Below, in pieces: positions 50,743 to 60,776 of a stretch of 64,000 nucleotides of DNA (the first letter of the stretch is position 1; every line of letters starts with the position of its first letter). The position numbers and the translations under genes are program-made. This stretch comes from Nitrospirota bacterium (GTDB lineage: Bacteria > Nitrospirota > Thermodesulfovibrionia > Thermodesulfovibrionales > UBA6898): positions 124,001 to 188,000 of the forward strand of contig JAJZPM010000001.1 of NCBI GenBank assembly GCA_021811105.1, in the 5' to 3' direction. Under the pieces are notes generated by a model, which ran no database searches, had not been told where the DNA came from, and saw nothing but the letters and a program-made list of their open reading frames with translations.

Positions 50743-51315
50743 ATGAAAAGTTCAGTGTTTTTATCGGACGGATCGTTTGTTCGTAACTCCTTTATTGCCA
50801 TAGGGGTTTCTTTGATCCTTGCCTTTGTTCCAGCATGTAAGAAAGAAAAAACGACTACCGGGAAGGAAGTTTCGCTTCCGGCAGTTGGAAACAGGGCTCC
50901 TATATTCACGCTCAAGGACCTGAACGGGAATAATGTGAGTTTGTCGGGTTTTAAAGGCAAGATTGTGGTTATGGATTTCTGGGCAACGTGGTGCTCGTGG
51001 TGCAAGAAGACCACACAGGAACTGGAGAAAATTCACAAAGATTATGAGAGCAAGGGTGTTGTGGTCCTCGGCATCAGTATGGATTCAGGGGGCGACGCCG
51101 AACATAAGGTCAAGGAATTTGCCAAGCAGTACAATCTCAGCTACCTGATGCTTATGGACGACGACAGTATAAGCAAGTTTTACGGGGTCAATAAGATCCC
51201 GACCTCTTTTATTTTGAACAAAGAGCATATGATCACCCGTATATATCCAGGGTATCTGCCCGGCCTCAGAGAGAGAATTGTCGAAGCAATCGAAGAAAGC
51301 TTGCCAAAATCCTGA
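50743..51315 (+). CDS. TlpA/ResA-like thioredoxin-fold lipoprotein
   Basis: Lipobox LAFVPAC; VVMDFWATWCSWCKKTTQEL; KIPTSFILNKE. Confidence 0.9.
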   Translation: MKSSVFLSDGSFVRNSFIAIGVSLILAFVPACKKEKTTTGKEVSLPAVGNRAPIFTLKDLNGNNVSLSGFKGKIVVMDFWATWCSWCKKTTQELEKIHKDYESKGVVVLGISMDSGGDAEHKVKEFAKQYNLSYLMLMDDDSISKFYGVNKIPTSFILNKEHMITRIYPGYLPGLRERIVEAIEESLPKS

Positions 51316-51502
51316 GGATTCCTGCCGGCCGGCTGAAAGCTTGTTTGCAAAGACAGGAGACCATGGTATCATGACAATATGTCCGTGCATTTAACCGATT
51401 GAGACCACGATCAGAAGGCAAGTCGGTGAATGAGATGACAATGGCAAGGTTGGTATAGGGGGCTTATTTGTCTTTAATTCAGTTACTTATGGAGGTGTTG
51501 AA

Positions 51503-51910
51503 ATGAACAAAATCATTGCTTGGGTGTTCGCTGTTTCAATTGTCTTAACACTGGCATCTTCTCACAGCTTCGCACAGATGGACGGCAAGGAGAAGGAAGG
51601 CATGGGCTCTTCGCAAATGAAGGGCGGCCAGATGATGAGCCGGGACATGATGACAAGTATGACGGGGATGATGAAGCAGATGAACGAGATGATGGAGAGA
51701 CTTTCTCATCCCATGCACCACATGACTGTCACGGACCATACACAGATGTACGAGTTGGGAAAGGTCATGCGCAAAATGGCTGCAGAAATGAACGAGATGG
51801 CTGCGCATATGGAAAAGGGAGAGATGGACGCGGCGACATCCAAAAAAATGCAGGAAAGGATGAAGGCCATCAACGGGGAGATCGAAGCCCTGCGGAAGAA
51901 AAACAACTGA
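51503..51910 (+). CDS. Secreted methionine-rich protein
   Basis: Signal peptide then MDGKEKEGMGSSQMKGGQMMSRDMMTSMTGMMKQMNEMMERL. Confidence 0.75.
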   Translation: MNKIIAWVFAVSIVLTLASSHSFAQMDGKEKEGMGSSQMKGGQMMSRDMMTSMTGMMKQMNEMMERLSHPMHHMTVTDHTQMYELGKVMRKMAAEMNEMAAHMEKGEMDAATSKKMQERMKAINGEIEALRKKNN

Positions 51911-51941
51911 GGTTGGTCAATAAAGGGGGGAGATAGGCGTC

Positions 51942-54221
51942 GTGCAGCCTTCGGGTATTATCGTCCTGTCGGTCCTGATATTCTGTCTCCCTTGCGTCAG
52001 CGGAGCGGAAACGGTAGAATACGATCTTACCATCGCCCTGCAAGAGGTCGATATAACGGGAACCCGGGTTCGCGGCATGACCATCAATGGAGGCATACCC
52101 GGTCCGGTCTTGCGGTTCACCGAGGGCGACGTTGCGCACATCCGTGTCCATAACACGATGGGCGTCGACACATCGGTCCACTGGCACGGCGTCCTCGTGC
52201 CGAACGCCATGGACGGCGTGCCTTATGTCACATTCCCTCCCGTCAAGGCGGGCACGACCTTCACGTATGACTTCCCGATACGGCAGAGCGGAACCTACTG
52301 GTATCACTCGCATACGGACCTTCAGGAACAGAGCGGCGTATACGGAGCCATAGTGATCGAGCCGACCGGGAAACCCCCAGACCCTGAGAACGAATTCGTT
52401 GTTCTCTTTTCGGACTGGACCGATGAGGACCCCCATGAGGTCCTTCGCACCCTTAAACGAGGAAGCGAATGGTACTCATTAAGGAAAGGCAGCGCCCAGA
52501 GCATCATGGGGGCGGCTAGACTCAGCATGCTAGGCGAATATTTTTCCCGGGAGTTGCAGCGCATGCCTCCCATGGATATTTCGGATGTGGCCTATGATCG
52601 GTTCCTTGCCAATGGAAAACCCGAAATAGAGCTTCACGCACAGCCCGGGGAGACCGTCCGGCTGCGCGTCATAGATGGATCATCGACTACCAACTTCCAT
52701 CTCGAATTTGCGGGCGGTCCTGTGACGGTCATTGCAGCCGACGGGCTGGATGTGGAACCTTTCGAAGAAGGGCGTTTTCTCATCGCCGTGGCCGAGACCT
52801 ATGATGTGTTGCTCCAGGTCCCAGTTGGAGGGTCTTACGAATTTCGGGCGACTGCCCACGACGGATCGGGCCACGCCTCGGTCTGGATCGGTTCCGGCGA
52901 GCGCCATCCCGCCCCTGATGTTCCCAAACCTAATCTGTATAAGGGAATGGGACATATCGGCCTGAAAAATATCTTCTCTCTTACGCCTGCAGGGGCAATG
53001 GGAATGTCCGATCATGATGTTGAAGAGGGCGTTTTCGACGAGCCGGGCATGATGGGAATGGAGATGAGCGGGATGCACAAAATGGAAGAAATGGACCACG
53101 GGGGGATGAAGATGGAGCACGCGAGTCACGGCGGCCATCAGATGGAAATGCCGCGTGGGGAGGCAGCTGCATCCAAAAGGGGCAGTGGCTTTCTCGGACT
53201 TCTCAAGGAGGATATTTCCTCTCATGGGAATATGGCGATAGACGGGATGGACCCGGCCCGTCCGTGGCCTCCCTACGCAAAGCTACGGTCTGTGAAACCT
53301 ACGGCCTTTCCGTCCGACAGACCGGTGCGAGAAATTCGTCTGACGCTTGACGGCGACATGGAGCGATATGTCTGGTTCATCAACAATAAACCGTTATCGG
53401 AGAGCGATTCGATTCTCATCAAAAAGGGCGAGGTCGTGAGACTTATCATGATCAACCGCACGATGATGCATCATCCTATGCATCTGCACGGGCACTTCTT
53501 CAGGGTCATCAGTGATCAGGGCGACTATTCTCCGCTGAAGCATACCGTCGACGTTGCGCCGATGTCCACGACGGTCATAGAGTTCGACGCCAATGAATCC
53601 GGCGACTGGTTTTTTCACTGTCATCTGCTTTACCACATGAAGAGCGGCATGGCGCGTGTGGTCCATTATGACGGTTTTTCGCTTTATCCGGACCTCGCCG
53701 CAGTCCGGCCCGGACTCTACCGCGAGTCCTGGTACTTCTGGGGCTATGCCGACGTATTTAGTAACATGGCCGAGGCCTCTATTACTGCTTCGGATACCCG
53801 CAATATCATATCCGCGTGGGGTGAACTGGGCTGGCAGAACGTGGCGGCGGCCGAATGGGAAACACTGGTCACATGGGGGCGCTATTTCAACCGGTTTTTC
53901 ACTGTTTTTGCAGGCGCCGATCTTCTTGGCGCCGGTGAAAAGCTCGACAAGACCCGCGCCATTGTGGGGTTTTTCTACCTCCTACCGCTCAACTTCCAGT
54001 TGAGGATATGGGCGGATTCCGACGGCGGTGGCCGCGTCAATATTCTTAAAGCGTTCCAGTTTACTCCGCGACTCTCGCTGTATGGTGAGGCTGAATATGA
54101 CACGCATGAGAAATGGGAGAATCGTGCCGGTCTCTCATACACGATAGCCAAAAACGTTTCCGTCGTCGGCCAGTGGCACTCGGACTTCGGATGGGGAGGC
54201 GGTGTGAGGTTACGGTTCTGA
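51942..54221 (+). CDS. copA: CopA-like multicopper oxidase with C-terminal beta-barrel-like (CopB-like) extension
   Basis: SVHWHGVLVP, GTYWYHSHTDLQEQSG, HHPMHLHGHFFRV, GDWFFHCHLLYHMKSGM copper sites; Met/His-rich insert; C-terminus ends ...VVGQWHSDFGWGGGVRLRF. GTG start with RBS ggggggag. Confidence 0.9.
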   Translation: MQPSGIIVLSVLIFCLPCVSGAETVEYDLTIALQEVDITGTRVRGMTINGGIPGPVLRFTEGDVAHIRVHNTMGVDTSVHWHGVLVPNAMDGVPYVTFPPVKAGTTFTYDFPIRQSGTYWYHSHTDLQEQSGVYGAIVIEPTGKPPDPENEFVVLFSDWTDEDPHEVLRTLKRGSEWYSLRKGSAQSIMGAARLSMLGEYFSRELQRMPPMDISDVAYDRFLANGKPEIELHAQPGETVRLRVIDGSSTTNFHLEFAGGPVTVIAADGLDVEPFEEGRFLIAVAETYDVLLQVPVGGSYEFRATAHDGSGHASVWIGSGERHPAPDVPKPNLYKGMGHIGLKNIFSLTPAGAMGMSDHDVEEGVFDEPGMMGMEMSGMHKMEEMDHGGMKMEHASHGGHQMEMPRGEAAASKRGSGFLGLLKEDISSHGNMAIDGMDPARPWPPYAKLRSVKPTAFPSDRPVREIRLTLDGDMERYVWFINNKPLSESDSILIKKGEVVRLIMINRTMMHHPMHLHGHFFRVISDQGDYSPLKHTVDVAPMSTTVIEFDANESGDWFFHCHLLYHMKSGMARVVHYDGFSLYPDLAAVRPGLYRESWYFWGYADVFSNMAEASITASDTRNIISAWGELGWQNVAAAEWETLVTWGRYFNRFFTVFAGADLLGAGEKLDKTRAIVGFFYLLPLNFQLRIWADSDGGGRVNILKAFQFTPRLSLYGEAEYDTHEKWENRAGLSYTIAKNVSVVGQWHSDFGWGGGVRLRF

Positions 54222-54335
54222 GAAACCACCGGCTGAATGGCGAATTAAAACAGTGCAGTGTGGGACTTGGCGCGGGCTTTACGTATTGTGCGTGGAGCCG
54301 GGGGCTTAGTGACTGCCGCACAGGTGTGCGAGGCG

Positions 54336-54863
54336 ATGGTAAGAACAAGTTGCATTGTGATATTGCTGATTACAGCGTTCCTTGTGGTAATGGCTGCTGG
54401 TAAGGCAAACCCCCAAGGGTATTTTATTCTGTCACAGGTCTCTGGGACTGACATGAGGCATCCCGGGATGGAGAAGCACTGGACAGCGCCGCAAGAAGCC
54501 TCCGAACGGCGAAACCCAGTGCCGGCAGACCGCGATTCCCTGCTGCGCGGCAGTGAGCTCTACCAGAAGCACTGTGTGGCCTGTCATGGCGACTTGGGAA
54601 GAGGAGATGGACCGGCAGGAGCCACCCTTGCTCATAAGCCTTCCGACCTTTGGACAATGGGGATGATGCACTCCGCTGGAGATCTGGCGTGGAAGATCGC
54701 AAACGGCCGCGGCCCCATGCCTGCGTGGAAGGAAATCCTGACTGAGTCCCAGATTTGGGACCTGGTAAACTTCATTCAGAATATGGGAACCGAGCAGAAA
54801 GGTGCCGTAATGAAGCCTTATATCTTTGCCCGGTTCGATGACAAGAATGACTGTCCTGAGTAG
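54336..54863 (+). CDS. c-type cytochrome
   Basis: Signal-like N-terminus; YQKHCVACHGDLGRGDGPAG (CxxCH). Confidence 0.82.
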   Translation: MVRTSCIVILLITAFLVVMAAGKANPQGYFILSQVSGTDMRHPGMEKHWTAPQEASERRNPVPADRDSLLRGSELYQKHCVACHGDLGRGDGPAGATLAHKPSDLWTMGMMHSAGDLAWKIANGRGPMPAWKEILTESQIWDLVNFIQNMGTEQKGAVMKPYIFARFDDKNDCPE

Positions 54864-55872
54864 GAAATATGTGTACACTGCATTGGTGATCGTGGCCTTT
54901 GTATCAGTTGTCACCTATTTGCACTACTCAACCATCTCCGCGATTCATGCTCTTCATGACATATATAAGGAACTATATTATATTCCCATACTGGTAGCCG
55001 CCCTCGTTTTTGGCCTGAGAGGCGCCGTAGCAACGTTCTTCCTGATTGGCGTCTTGTATTTTCCGTATATGATTTCAAGCTGGACCGGCGATCCCGCTAC
55101 CGAGGCGAACAAGATTCTTCACCTCCTGCTGCAAGGTCTGTTCGCATTCCTGGCGGGTTTTTTTGTCGACCGCGACAAAAAACATGCTTTGCAGGAGGAA
55201 AAGGACCGTTATCTTGCCGGCATTGGCCAGGCCGCTGCCGCCATAGTGCACGACCTCAGAAACCCTCTTATTACAATTTTGGGTTTTGCGAAACGGCTTG
55301 AAGAAGGAAAGGGCGGAAGAGAAACCTCACTCCAGGCGATAAGGGAATCGGCCTTGACAATGCAAAGCATCGTCCATGACGTCTTGGATTTCTCCAAGCC
55401 CGTCACCCTGAAAATGACAGAGGAAGACTTCAGGGACACGGTCAGACGGGCCTGCGACTCATGTAAGACAAGGGCGCAGGAAGCAGGGGTCTTCTTGACC
55501 ATTGAACTGACACCGGAACCATTGCCGGCCGATGTCGATGGGACGCATCTGGAAAGGGCTATTGTCAATCTCATCAACAATGCTATTGACGCCTCGTCCA
55601 GGGATCAGAATGTCGTAATAAAGGTGACACCCGAGAGACAGCGTCTCACTGTCAGCATAAAGGACAGCGGCGCCGGCATGGACAAGGAAACCCTTGAGAA
55701 CATTTTCATTCCTTTTTACACGAAGAAAAGTTCCGGGACCGGCCTCGGAATGCCGATAGCACGGAAGATCGTTGAAGGTCACAGGGGAAAGATAAACATC
55801 ACAAGCAAGCCCGGACAGGGGACCGAGATAACCATAGAAATACCCTGGCAGCCGAAGAAAGAGCAACCATGA
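54847..55872 (+). CDS. Membrane sensor histidine kinase
   Basis: TM segments; AAAIVHDLRNPLITILGFAKR (H-box); NLINNAIDASSR, DSGAGMDKE, GTGLGMPIARKIVEGHRGKI. Confidence 0.88.
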   Translation: MTVLSRKYVYTALVIVAFVSVVTYLHYSTISAIHALHDIYKELYYIPILVAALVFGLRGAVATFFLIGVLYFPYMISSWTGDPATEANKILHLLLQGLFAFLAGFFVDRDKKHALQEEKDRYLAGIGQAAAAIVHDLRNPLITILGFAKRLEEGKGGRETSLQAIRESALTMQSIVHDVLDFSKPVTLKMTEEDFRDTVRRACDSCKTRAQEAGVFLTIELTPEPLPADVDGTHLERAIVNLINNAIDASSRDQNVVIKVTPERQRLTVSIKDSGAGMDKETLENIFIPFYTKKSSGTGLGMPIARKIVEGHRGKINITSKPGQGTEITIEIPWQPKKEQP

Positions 55873-56399
55873 AATTCCTGTTTGCGATTATTTTCCTTTT
55901 GGTCCCCTCCAGAGCCATGGCGTTCGTGCCGCATTCGTATGCGGAGGTCTACATCCATCAGATGGGGCATCTGTACTTCATCCTCTCATGCATATTCATA
56001 ATGTGGGTTATCTGGCATCATAATCTGCAGGGCAAAAGGGGCTGGCGGTACATATTTCTCTCAGAGATATTCTTCATACTCTGGAACGTCGATACGTTTG
56101 CCGGTCATGTGACCGAATTCTGGATCGAGCCCTCGCAGATAATCGGCGCAAAGGAGGGTTGGGACTACTTTCTTCGGCGGATTTCGATACAGGGCTGGGA
56201 ATCCCTTTATTACGTAACAAGATACGACCATTTACTATGCGTACCCGCAATGTTCTTCTTTGTCCTAGGACTAAGGGAGCTTCTATCAGAAGAGGGGAGA
56301 AGTTCGGTCGTCGCCGCCCTGCTGCCTTTGTTCCCCATTATGGCATTGGACATGGGCGGCGCCCTTAGCTTGAGACGATGGTCGCGGAAAGGACGATGA
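55869..56399 (+). CDS. Membrane protein (possible sensor partner of downstream kinase)
   Basis: 176 aa, hydrophobic segments; overlaps both neighbours. Confidence 0.6.
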   Translation: MKFLFAIIFLLVPSRAMAFVPHSYAEVYIHQMGHLYFILSCIFIMWVIWHHNLQGKRGWRYIFLSEIFFILWNVDTFAGHVTEFWIEPSQIIGAKEGWDYFLRRISIQGWESLYYVTRYDHLLCVPAMFFFVLGLRELLSEEGRSSVVAALLPLFPIMALDMGGALSLRRWSRKGR

Positions 56400-57085
56400 G
56401 CCTCATGGCCTTGACGGTGGCCGACAGGGTTAGAAACCCCGCAGCGGTGATAGGATGGACATGCAAGAAGATTCTTGAAAAGGAAGGGGAACCCGAGAAA
56501 ATCAGGGAAGGCCTGAAAGATGTGCTTGACGAATCCCAGAAGCTGGAGTCCATAGTCAGGGATTTTGAGACGCTGCTGAAGAGCAAACAGTCCATGTACA
56601 GGTATGAGGATCTGAATGAGATTGTAAGCGGGATTGTCCCTGTTGTGGGAAAAGAGACCGAAGAAAGGGGCCTAAGGCTCGATGTAGATCTCTCGGAGCA
56701 GCCGTTGAAGATCAACACCCAAAAGAACTTGCTGAGGGCGGCCATACTGCATCTTATCAGAAACTCAATTGAGGCAACAGGCGAAGCAGGCAGAATCGCG
56801 GTGACGACCATTAGGGATGAAGACAAGGTCATCCTGACGGTGTCGGATACGGGATCGGGCATCCCGACGGAAGACATCGACAAAGTATTCGATCCCTTTT
56901 ACAGTACCAAGCGGCTGAGGTTTGGAATGGGATTGCCTTTGGTGAAACAGATCATATCGGAGCACCTCGGCGAGATAAAAGTTGAGAGCGAACCCGGAAA
57001 GGGGACGACGTTCAAAATGGTCTTTCCGGCAAGATGGATGGAGGCAAAAGTGACGTTGCCAATTCGAACAGTTAAGTGTATGTAA
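56378..57085 (+). CDS. Soluble histidine-kinase-like protein
   Basis: LIRNSIEATGEAG (N box), VSDTGSGIPTED (G1), FGMGLPLVKQIISEHLGEIKV (G2); DHp box reads ADRVRNPAAVIG. Confidence 0.8.
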   Translation: MVAERTMSLMALTVADRVRNPAAVIGWTCKKILEKEGEPEKIREGLKDVLDESQKLESIVRDFETLLKSKQSMYRYEDLNEIVSGIVPVVGKETEERGLRLDVDLSEQPLKINTQKNLLRAAILHLIRNSIEATGEAGRIAVTTIRDEDKVILTVSDTGSGIPTEDIDKVFDPFYSTKRLRFGMGLPLVKQIISEHLGEIKVESEPGKGTTFKMVFPARWMEAKVTLPIRTVKCM

Positions 57086-57126
57086 ACGATAGATCAACAC
57101 CTTCATCTGATAAGCAAGGGAAGAAA

Positions 57127-58314
57127 ATGAATACCTTCAAGATAAAATTCGGCATAGGGCTTATAATCTTGCTTGGCGTATATTTGGTCTCCCAAGGCAT
57201 TTACAGAAGAAATATAGCCGTTCTCCACACTTATACCAACGACTCCATCGACATTGCAGAGCACATGCATACGGCTGAAATATTTCATTCCGCAATGCAT
57301 GAAATGCTTATATCAGCGTCGCGATATCACGACACGCGGGATGAGGCTTTCGAGGAGCAATACAGGAAGCAGGCGGAAAGCGCAGATAACGCATTGCAGA
57401 AGCTCAAGTATCATGGGGGTCATGCGGCAGTCGTGGATAATAATTGGGGATCAGACAGAGACGTAATCAATATAATTACCGAATATTTTGCGCTTTTCCG
57501 GAAGTCCATAGCCGATAATGTATTCAGCAGACCTGACAAAAAGAAAGCTGATTTAACGGAAGCCCACAGCTTGTTTGATGAAATCTTCCAGAATTATTAC
57601 CTTGAATTGCACCGTCACCATAGCGCCAGGCTTGTTGCTCTTCAAGCAAAGGCCCACGATATTGAAGCCAGAATGAATGTTTATTTTGTCGCACAGTTTG
57701 TTTTTGCATTGGTGATCGGCATAGCCGTTCTTTTTTATTTTGACAGGGCGGTCCTGAAACTCTACGCGGTAACCGAACAGTTGTCCATAAAAGACGCGCT
57801 GACATCACTATATAACAGGCGATACCTTGAAAAATATTTTGACGGCGAGGTTGCCCGGTCTCTCAGGTATGGCCACTTACTGTCTGTGGCAATGATCGAT
57901 ATAGACGATTTCAAAAAATACAACGACTCGCACGGACATCAGGCCGGCGACAAGCTGTTAAAGGACGTATCGTTAATACTGGCAGGAAACGCCAGAGGCA
58001 TCGATAGAGTCATTCGCTACGGGGGAGAGGAATTTCTTATTGTTTTTCCGGAAACCGGCAAATCGACCGCTATAACGGCAGCTGAAAGAATCAGACGGGG
58101 CATTGAAGAACATACTTTTATTCTGCCGAACAAAAAGCAGGGGCCTTCGGTGACGGTAAGCATCGGGGTCGCTTCTTTCCCGGACGAGGGAAGCACCGCC
58201 GGCGAAGTTGTCAAAAAAGCGGACGAAATGCTTTACTTGGCGAAGAATGCAGGCAAAAACATTGTAAAGACGGAACAGTTGCAAGATGAGCCGAGAGCGC
58301 ATCGGTTAGTGTAA
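57127..58314 (+). CDS. Diguanylate cyclase with N-terminal membrane sensor
   Basis: DALTSLYNRRYLEKYF, DIDDFKKYNDSHGHQAGDKLL, RYGGEEFLIVFPET (GGEEF active site). Confidence 0.92.
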   Translation: MNTFKIKFGIGLIILLGVYLVSQGIYRRNIAVLHTYTNDSIDIAEHMHTAEIFHSAMHEMLISASRYHDTRDEAFEEQYRKQAESADNALQKLKYHGGHAAVVDNNWGSDRDVINIITEYFALFRKSIADNVFSRPDKKKADLTEAHSLFDEIFQNYYLELHRHHSARLVALQAKAHDIEARMNVYFVAQFVFALVIGIAVLFYFDRAVLKLYAVTEQLSIKDALTSLYNRRYLEKYFDGEVARSLRYGHLLSVAMIDIDDFKKYNDSHGHQAGDKLLKDVSLILAGNARGIDRVIRYGGEEFLIVFPETGKSTAITAAERIRRGIEEHTFILPNKKQGPSVTVSIGVASFPDEGSTAGEVVKKADEMLYLAKNAGKNIVKTEQLQDEPRAHRLV

Positions 58315-58362
58315 GACGGTCAAGATTGTGTTTTCGGTCCGATGGACTTGGGAGAAATTAGA

Positions 58363-59409
58363 TCACGCATTGAATTTAGCTGGACCACATACGGGCCATA
58401 CAAAGAAATGAGGTCCCCGCTTCTGTCCGACTCCCACGGCGCCTTTGGTGAGGTACAAAGCCCATGCCCAATCCGGCTCGAACATGCTGGTTGTTGACGA
58501 CCAATACGATTCCCTGACAGATTCGAAAGGGTGCCCGACCGGTAAGGCAGGACCGTGCGCACTACAGTCCACAAGCGATTCGAGTTCATTGATATTGGGT
58601 AGCCGCCACCCGCCCTTTTCCTTTGCGCTTTGATTAAGACGTGCCACGGCCGCGAGGGCATCATGCCAAGTAACGGCTCCGTTGGTAATGTCAGCATTCC
58701 TTGACCAACAAAGCGACGTCAGGCGGTCAATAACCAAATCGTCCATGAAGTCAAAGCGGGTTTCAGGCCAAGGAAGGCCGAAGCGTAATTCGGCGTCCTG
58801 TCCTGAACCTTCACAGGGAATGACCAGTCCCCTGGAATCATAACACTGAGTCTGTCCCGTGGCGGGTAGCACTCCGCTTGCCTTGCCCCTGACCGGCCAG
58901 AGCAGAAAGAACTGATCCTTCTTCCCGTAAAACGTACGGGCGCCTTCCATATGGACATACCAGGCGTATGCTGTATTGATTGCTGCGGTCGTCGATGTCC
59001 AGTACCAGCCGAGAAAGATATTGTTGAAAGGATGGCCTTCGGGCAATGCCGGTTTTCTTGTCTGGTGACTCACAAGGCTTCGCAGTTCGCGACGGTTGGG
59101 GAGCCGCCAGTCTGAACAACCGAATGCCTTTTCTTTATTCATTCCTGAAATGTAGTCCAGCGCCTCCTGCCAAGTCACAGGGAATTCAGTAAGGTTAGCA
59201 TCTAGTGACCATATCAGGCCTGTGAGACGGTCTAAAACTGTCTCATCTTTTTGTTCGAATCTTGGCACAGGCCAAGGCAAGCCTCTTTTGAATTCCGCAT
59301 CCTGTCCGCTACCCTGGCAGGCGATATCGCGGCCCGATGCGTCATGGCACGTTGTCTGCCCTGTGTGGAGATAGCACCGTTCGGCAAAAGACTGATTATG
59401 ACTCTTCAT
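58363..59409 (-). CDS. Protein with two tandem DUF1566 (Lcl C-terminal-like) domains
   Basis: Two ~150-aa internal repeats, each TGQTxCxDxxGxxIxCxGSGQDAE...RLT.L.WS...WRLPN..EL.SLV...YWSST. Confidence 0.8.
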   Translation of the reverse strand: MKSHNQSFAERCYLHTGQTTCHDASGRDIACQGSGQDAEFKRGLPWPVPRFEQKDETVLDRLTGLIWSLDANLTEFPVTWQEALDYISGMNKEKAFGCSDWRLPNRRELRSLVSHQTRKPALPEGHPFNNIFLGWYWTSTTAAINTAYAWYVHMEGARTFYGKKDQFFLLWPVRGKASGVLPATGQTQCYDSRGLVIPCEGSGQDAELRFGLPWPETRFDFMDDLVIDRLTSLCWSRNADITNGAVTWHDALAAVARLNQSAKEKGGWRLPNINELESLVDCSAHGPALPVGHPFESVRESYWSSTTSMFEPDWAWALYLTKGAVGVGQKRGPHFFVWPVCGPAKFNA

Positions 59410-59693
59410 TTTTCATCTTGCGGAAACATACACTTCGCCTCTCCTAATCCATCTTATCATAGCGACCCGCTTTTTCCCGACAGCGTACGTTTCCCCTTTG
59501 ATTTGAACTGGTTTAGTGCTATCCTTCAAGAAAATGAATGACTCGGGGAAAGTAGCTGTCAGCGTCATATGAAGGAAATGAGAATAAGGAGCAACGTACG
59601 ATGGTTGAAGTATCAGGAGACAATCCCGGTTTTAGAAGTGGAACTCGGATGTTCAACCCGAAACTAGAGAATGAGACAAAAAGGGAGAGTGCA

Positions 59694-60776
59694 ATGAAAA
59701 GAGATCCTGTGTGCAATATGGAGTGCGATGAAAGCAAGGCTATCGCTGCGGAATGTGACGGCATAACGTACTATTTCTGTTCTGAAGGCTGTAGAAAAAA
59801 GTTTTTCGATGAAAGGGCCTGCAAGCGTCAGCGCATTTCCTACGACCTGATCATAGTAGGAGGCGGACCGGCCGGACTGACTGCAGCCACATATGCGTCG
59901 ACCCTGAAGATGGAAGCGTTGCTTATTGCAAAGGACCTAGGCGGCCAGGCGATCGACAGCACCAAGATAGAGAATTATATGGGGTTCGACTTTATCACGG
60001 GACCTGAACTTGTCGAGAAGTTCAGGATGCAACTCGTCGGGTCTCGCTATATCGATCATCTAATGAGCACGGTTGAAAAAATCGAGCCTTCTGAAGAGGG
60101 CTTTCAGGTCATTACGGCGGAGCTTAAGAAGTATTCGGCCAAGGCGCTGATTGTTGCAACGGGCATGACAAGGAGAAAACTCGGCGTGCCCGGTGAAGAG
60201 GAGTTTCAGAGGAGAGGCGTTTTTTATGGGAACATACAAGACCTTTCCTTCGTGCAGGGAAAGGACGTGGCGGTTGTGGGAGGAGGCAATTCGGCACTGC
60301 AGATTGCCGAGAGTCTCGATTCTGTTGCCGGCAATATCCATCTTGTCTCGAACGCTAAGCTGATCGCAGATCCCGTAATAATCGAGAGGGTCCGCAATTC
60401 TCGAAAACTGCGCACTTACGAAGACCATGTCGTAAGTGCAATCACAGGGAAAGGTTCGGTCGAACAGATCATTCTCAGGAAAAGGGCCGAAGAGCAAACG
60501 ATTACAATACCGGTAAGCGGCGTCTTCATAGCGATCGGGCTCCATCCCAATACGGCAACGGTATCTCATATGATTGAATTGAATGAGAAGGGCGAAATAG
60601 TGGTGCAGAGCGATTGTTCCACATCGCTGCCGGGGATCTTTGCCGCAGGCGATGTTACCGATTCTTACGGTAAAAGAATAATAATAGCATGCGGCGAAGG
60701 CGCAAAAGCGGCAATGGCGGCAAGGCAGTACGTGCTAAGTCTCAGGAAAGAGAAAGAAATGACTGCCGAACGTTGA
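59694..60776 (+). CDS. YHS-domain + thioredoxin-reductase-like FAD/NAD(P) oxidoreductase fusion
   Basis: MKRDPVCNMECDESKAIAAECDGITYYFCSEGCRKKFFDE (YHS) then YDLIIVGGGPAGLTAATYAS, VAVVGGGNSALQIAESL, GIFAAGDVTDSYGKRIIIACGEGAKAA. Confidence 0.88.
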   Translation: MKRDPVCNMECDESKAIAAECDGITYYFCSEGCRKKFFDERACKRQRISYDLIIVGGGPAGLTAATYASTLKMEALLIAKDLGGQAIDSTKIENYMGFDFITGPELVEKFRMQLVGSRYIDHLMSTVEKIEPSEEGFQVITAELKKYSAKALIVATGMTRRKLGVPGEEEFQRRGVFYGNIQDLSFVQGKDVAVVGGGNSALQIAESLDSVAGNIHLVSNAKLIADPVIIERVRNSRKLRTYEDHVVSAITGKGSVEQIILRKRAEEQTITIPVSGVFIAIGLHPNTATVSHMIELNEKGEIVVQSDCSTSLPGIFAAGDVTDSYGKRIIIACGEGAKAAMAARQYVLSLRKEKEMTAER

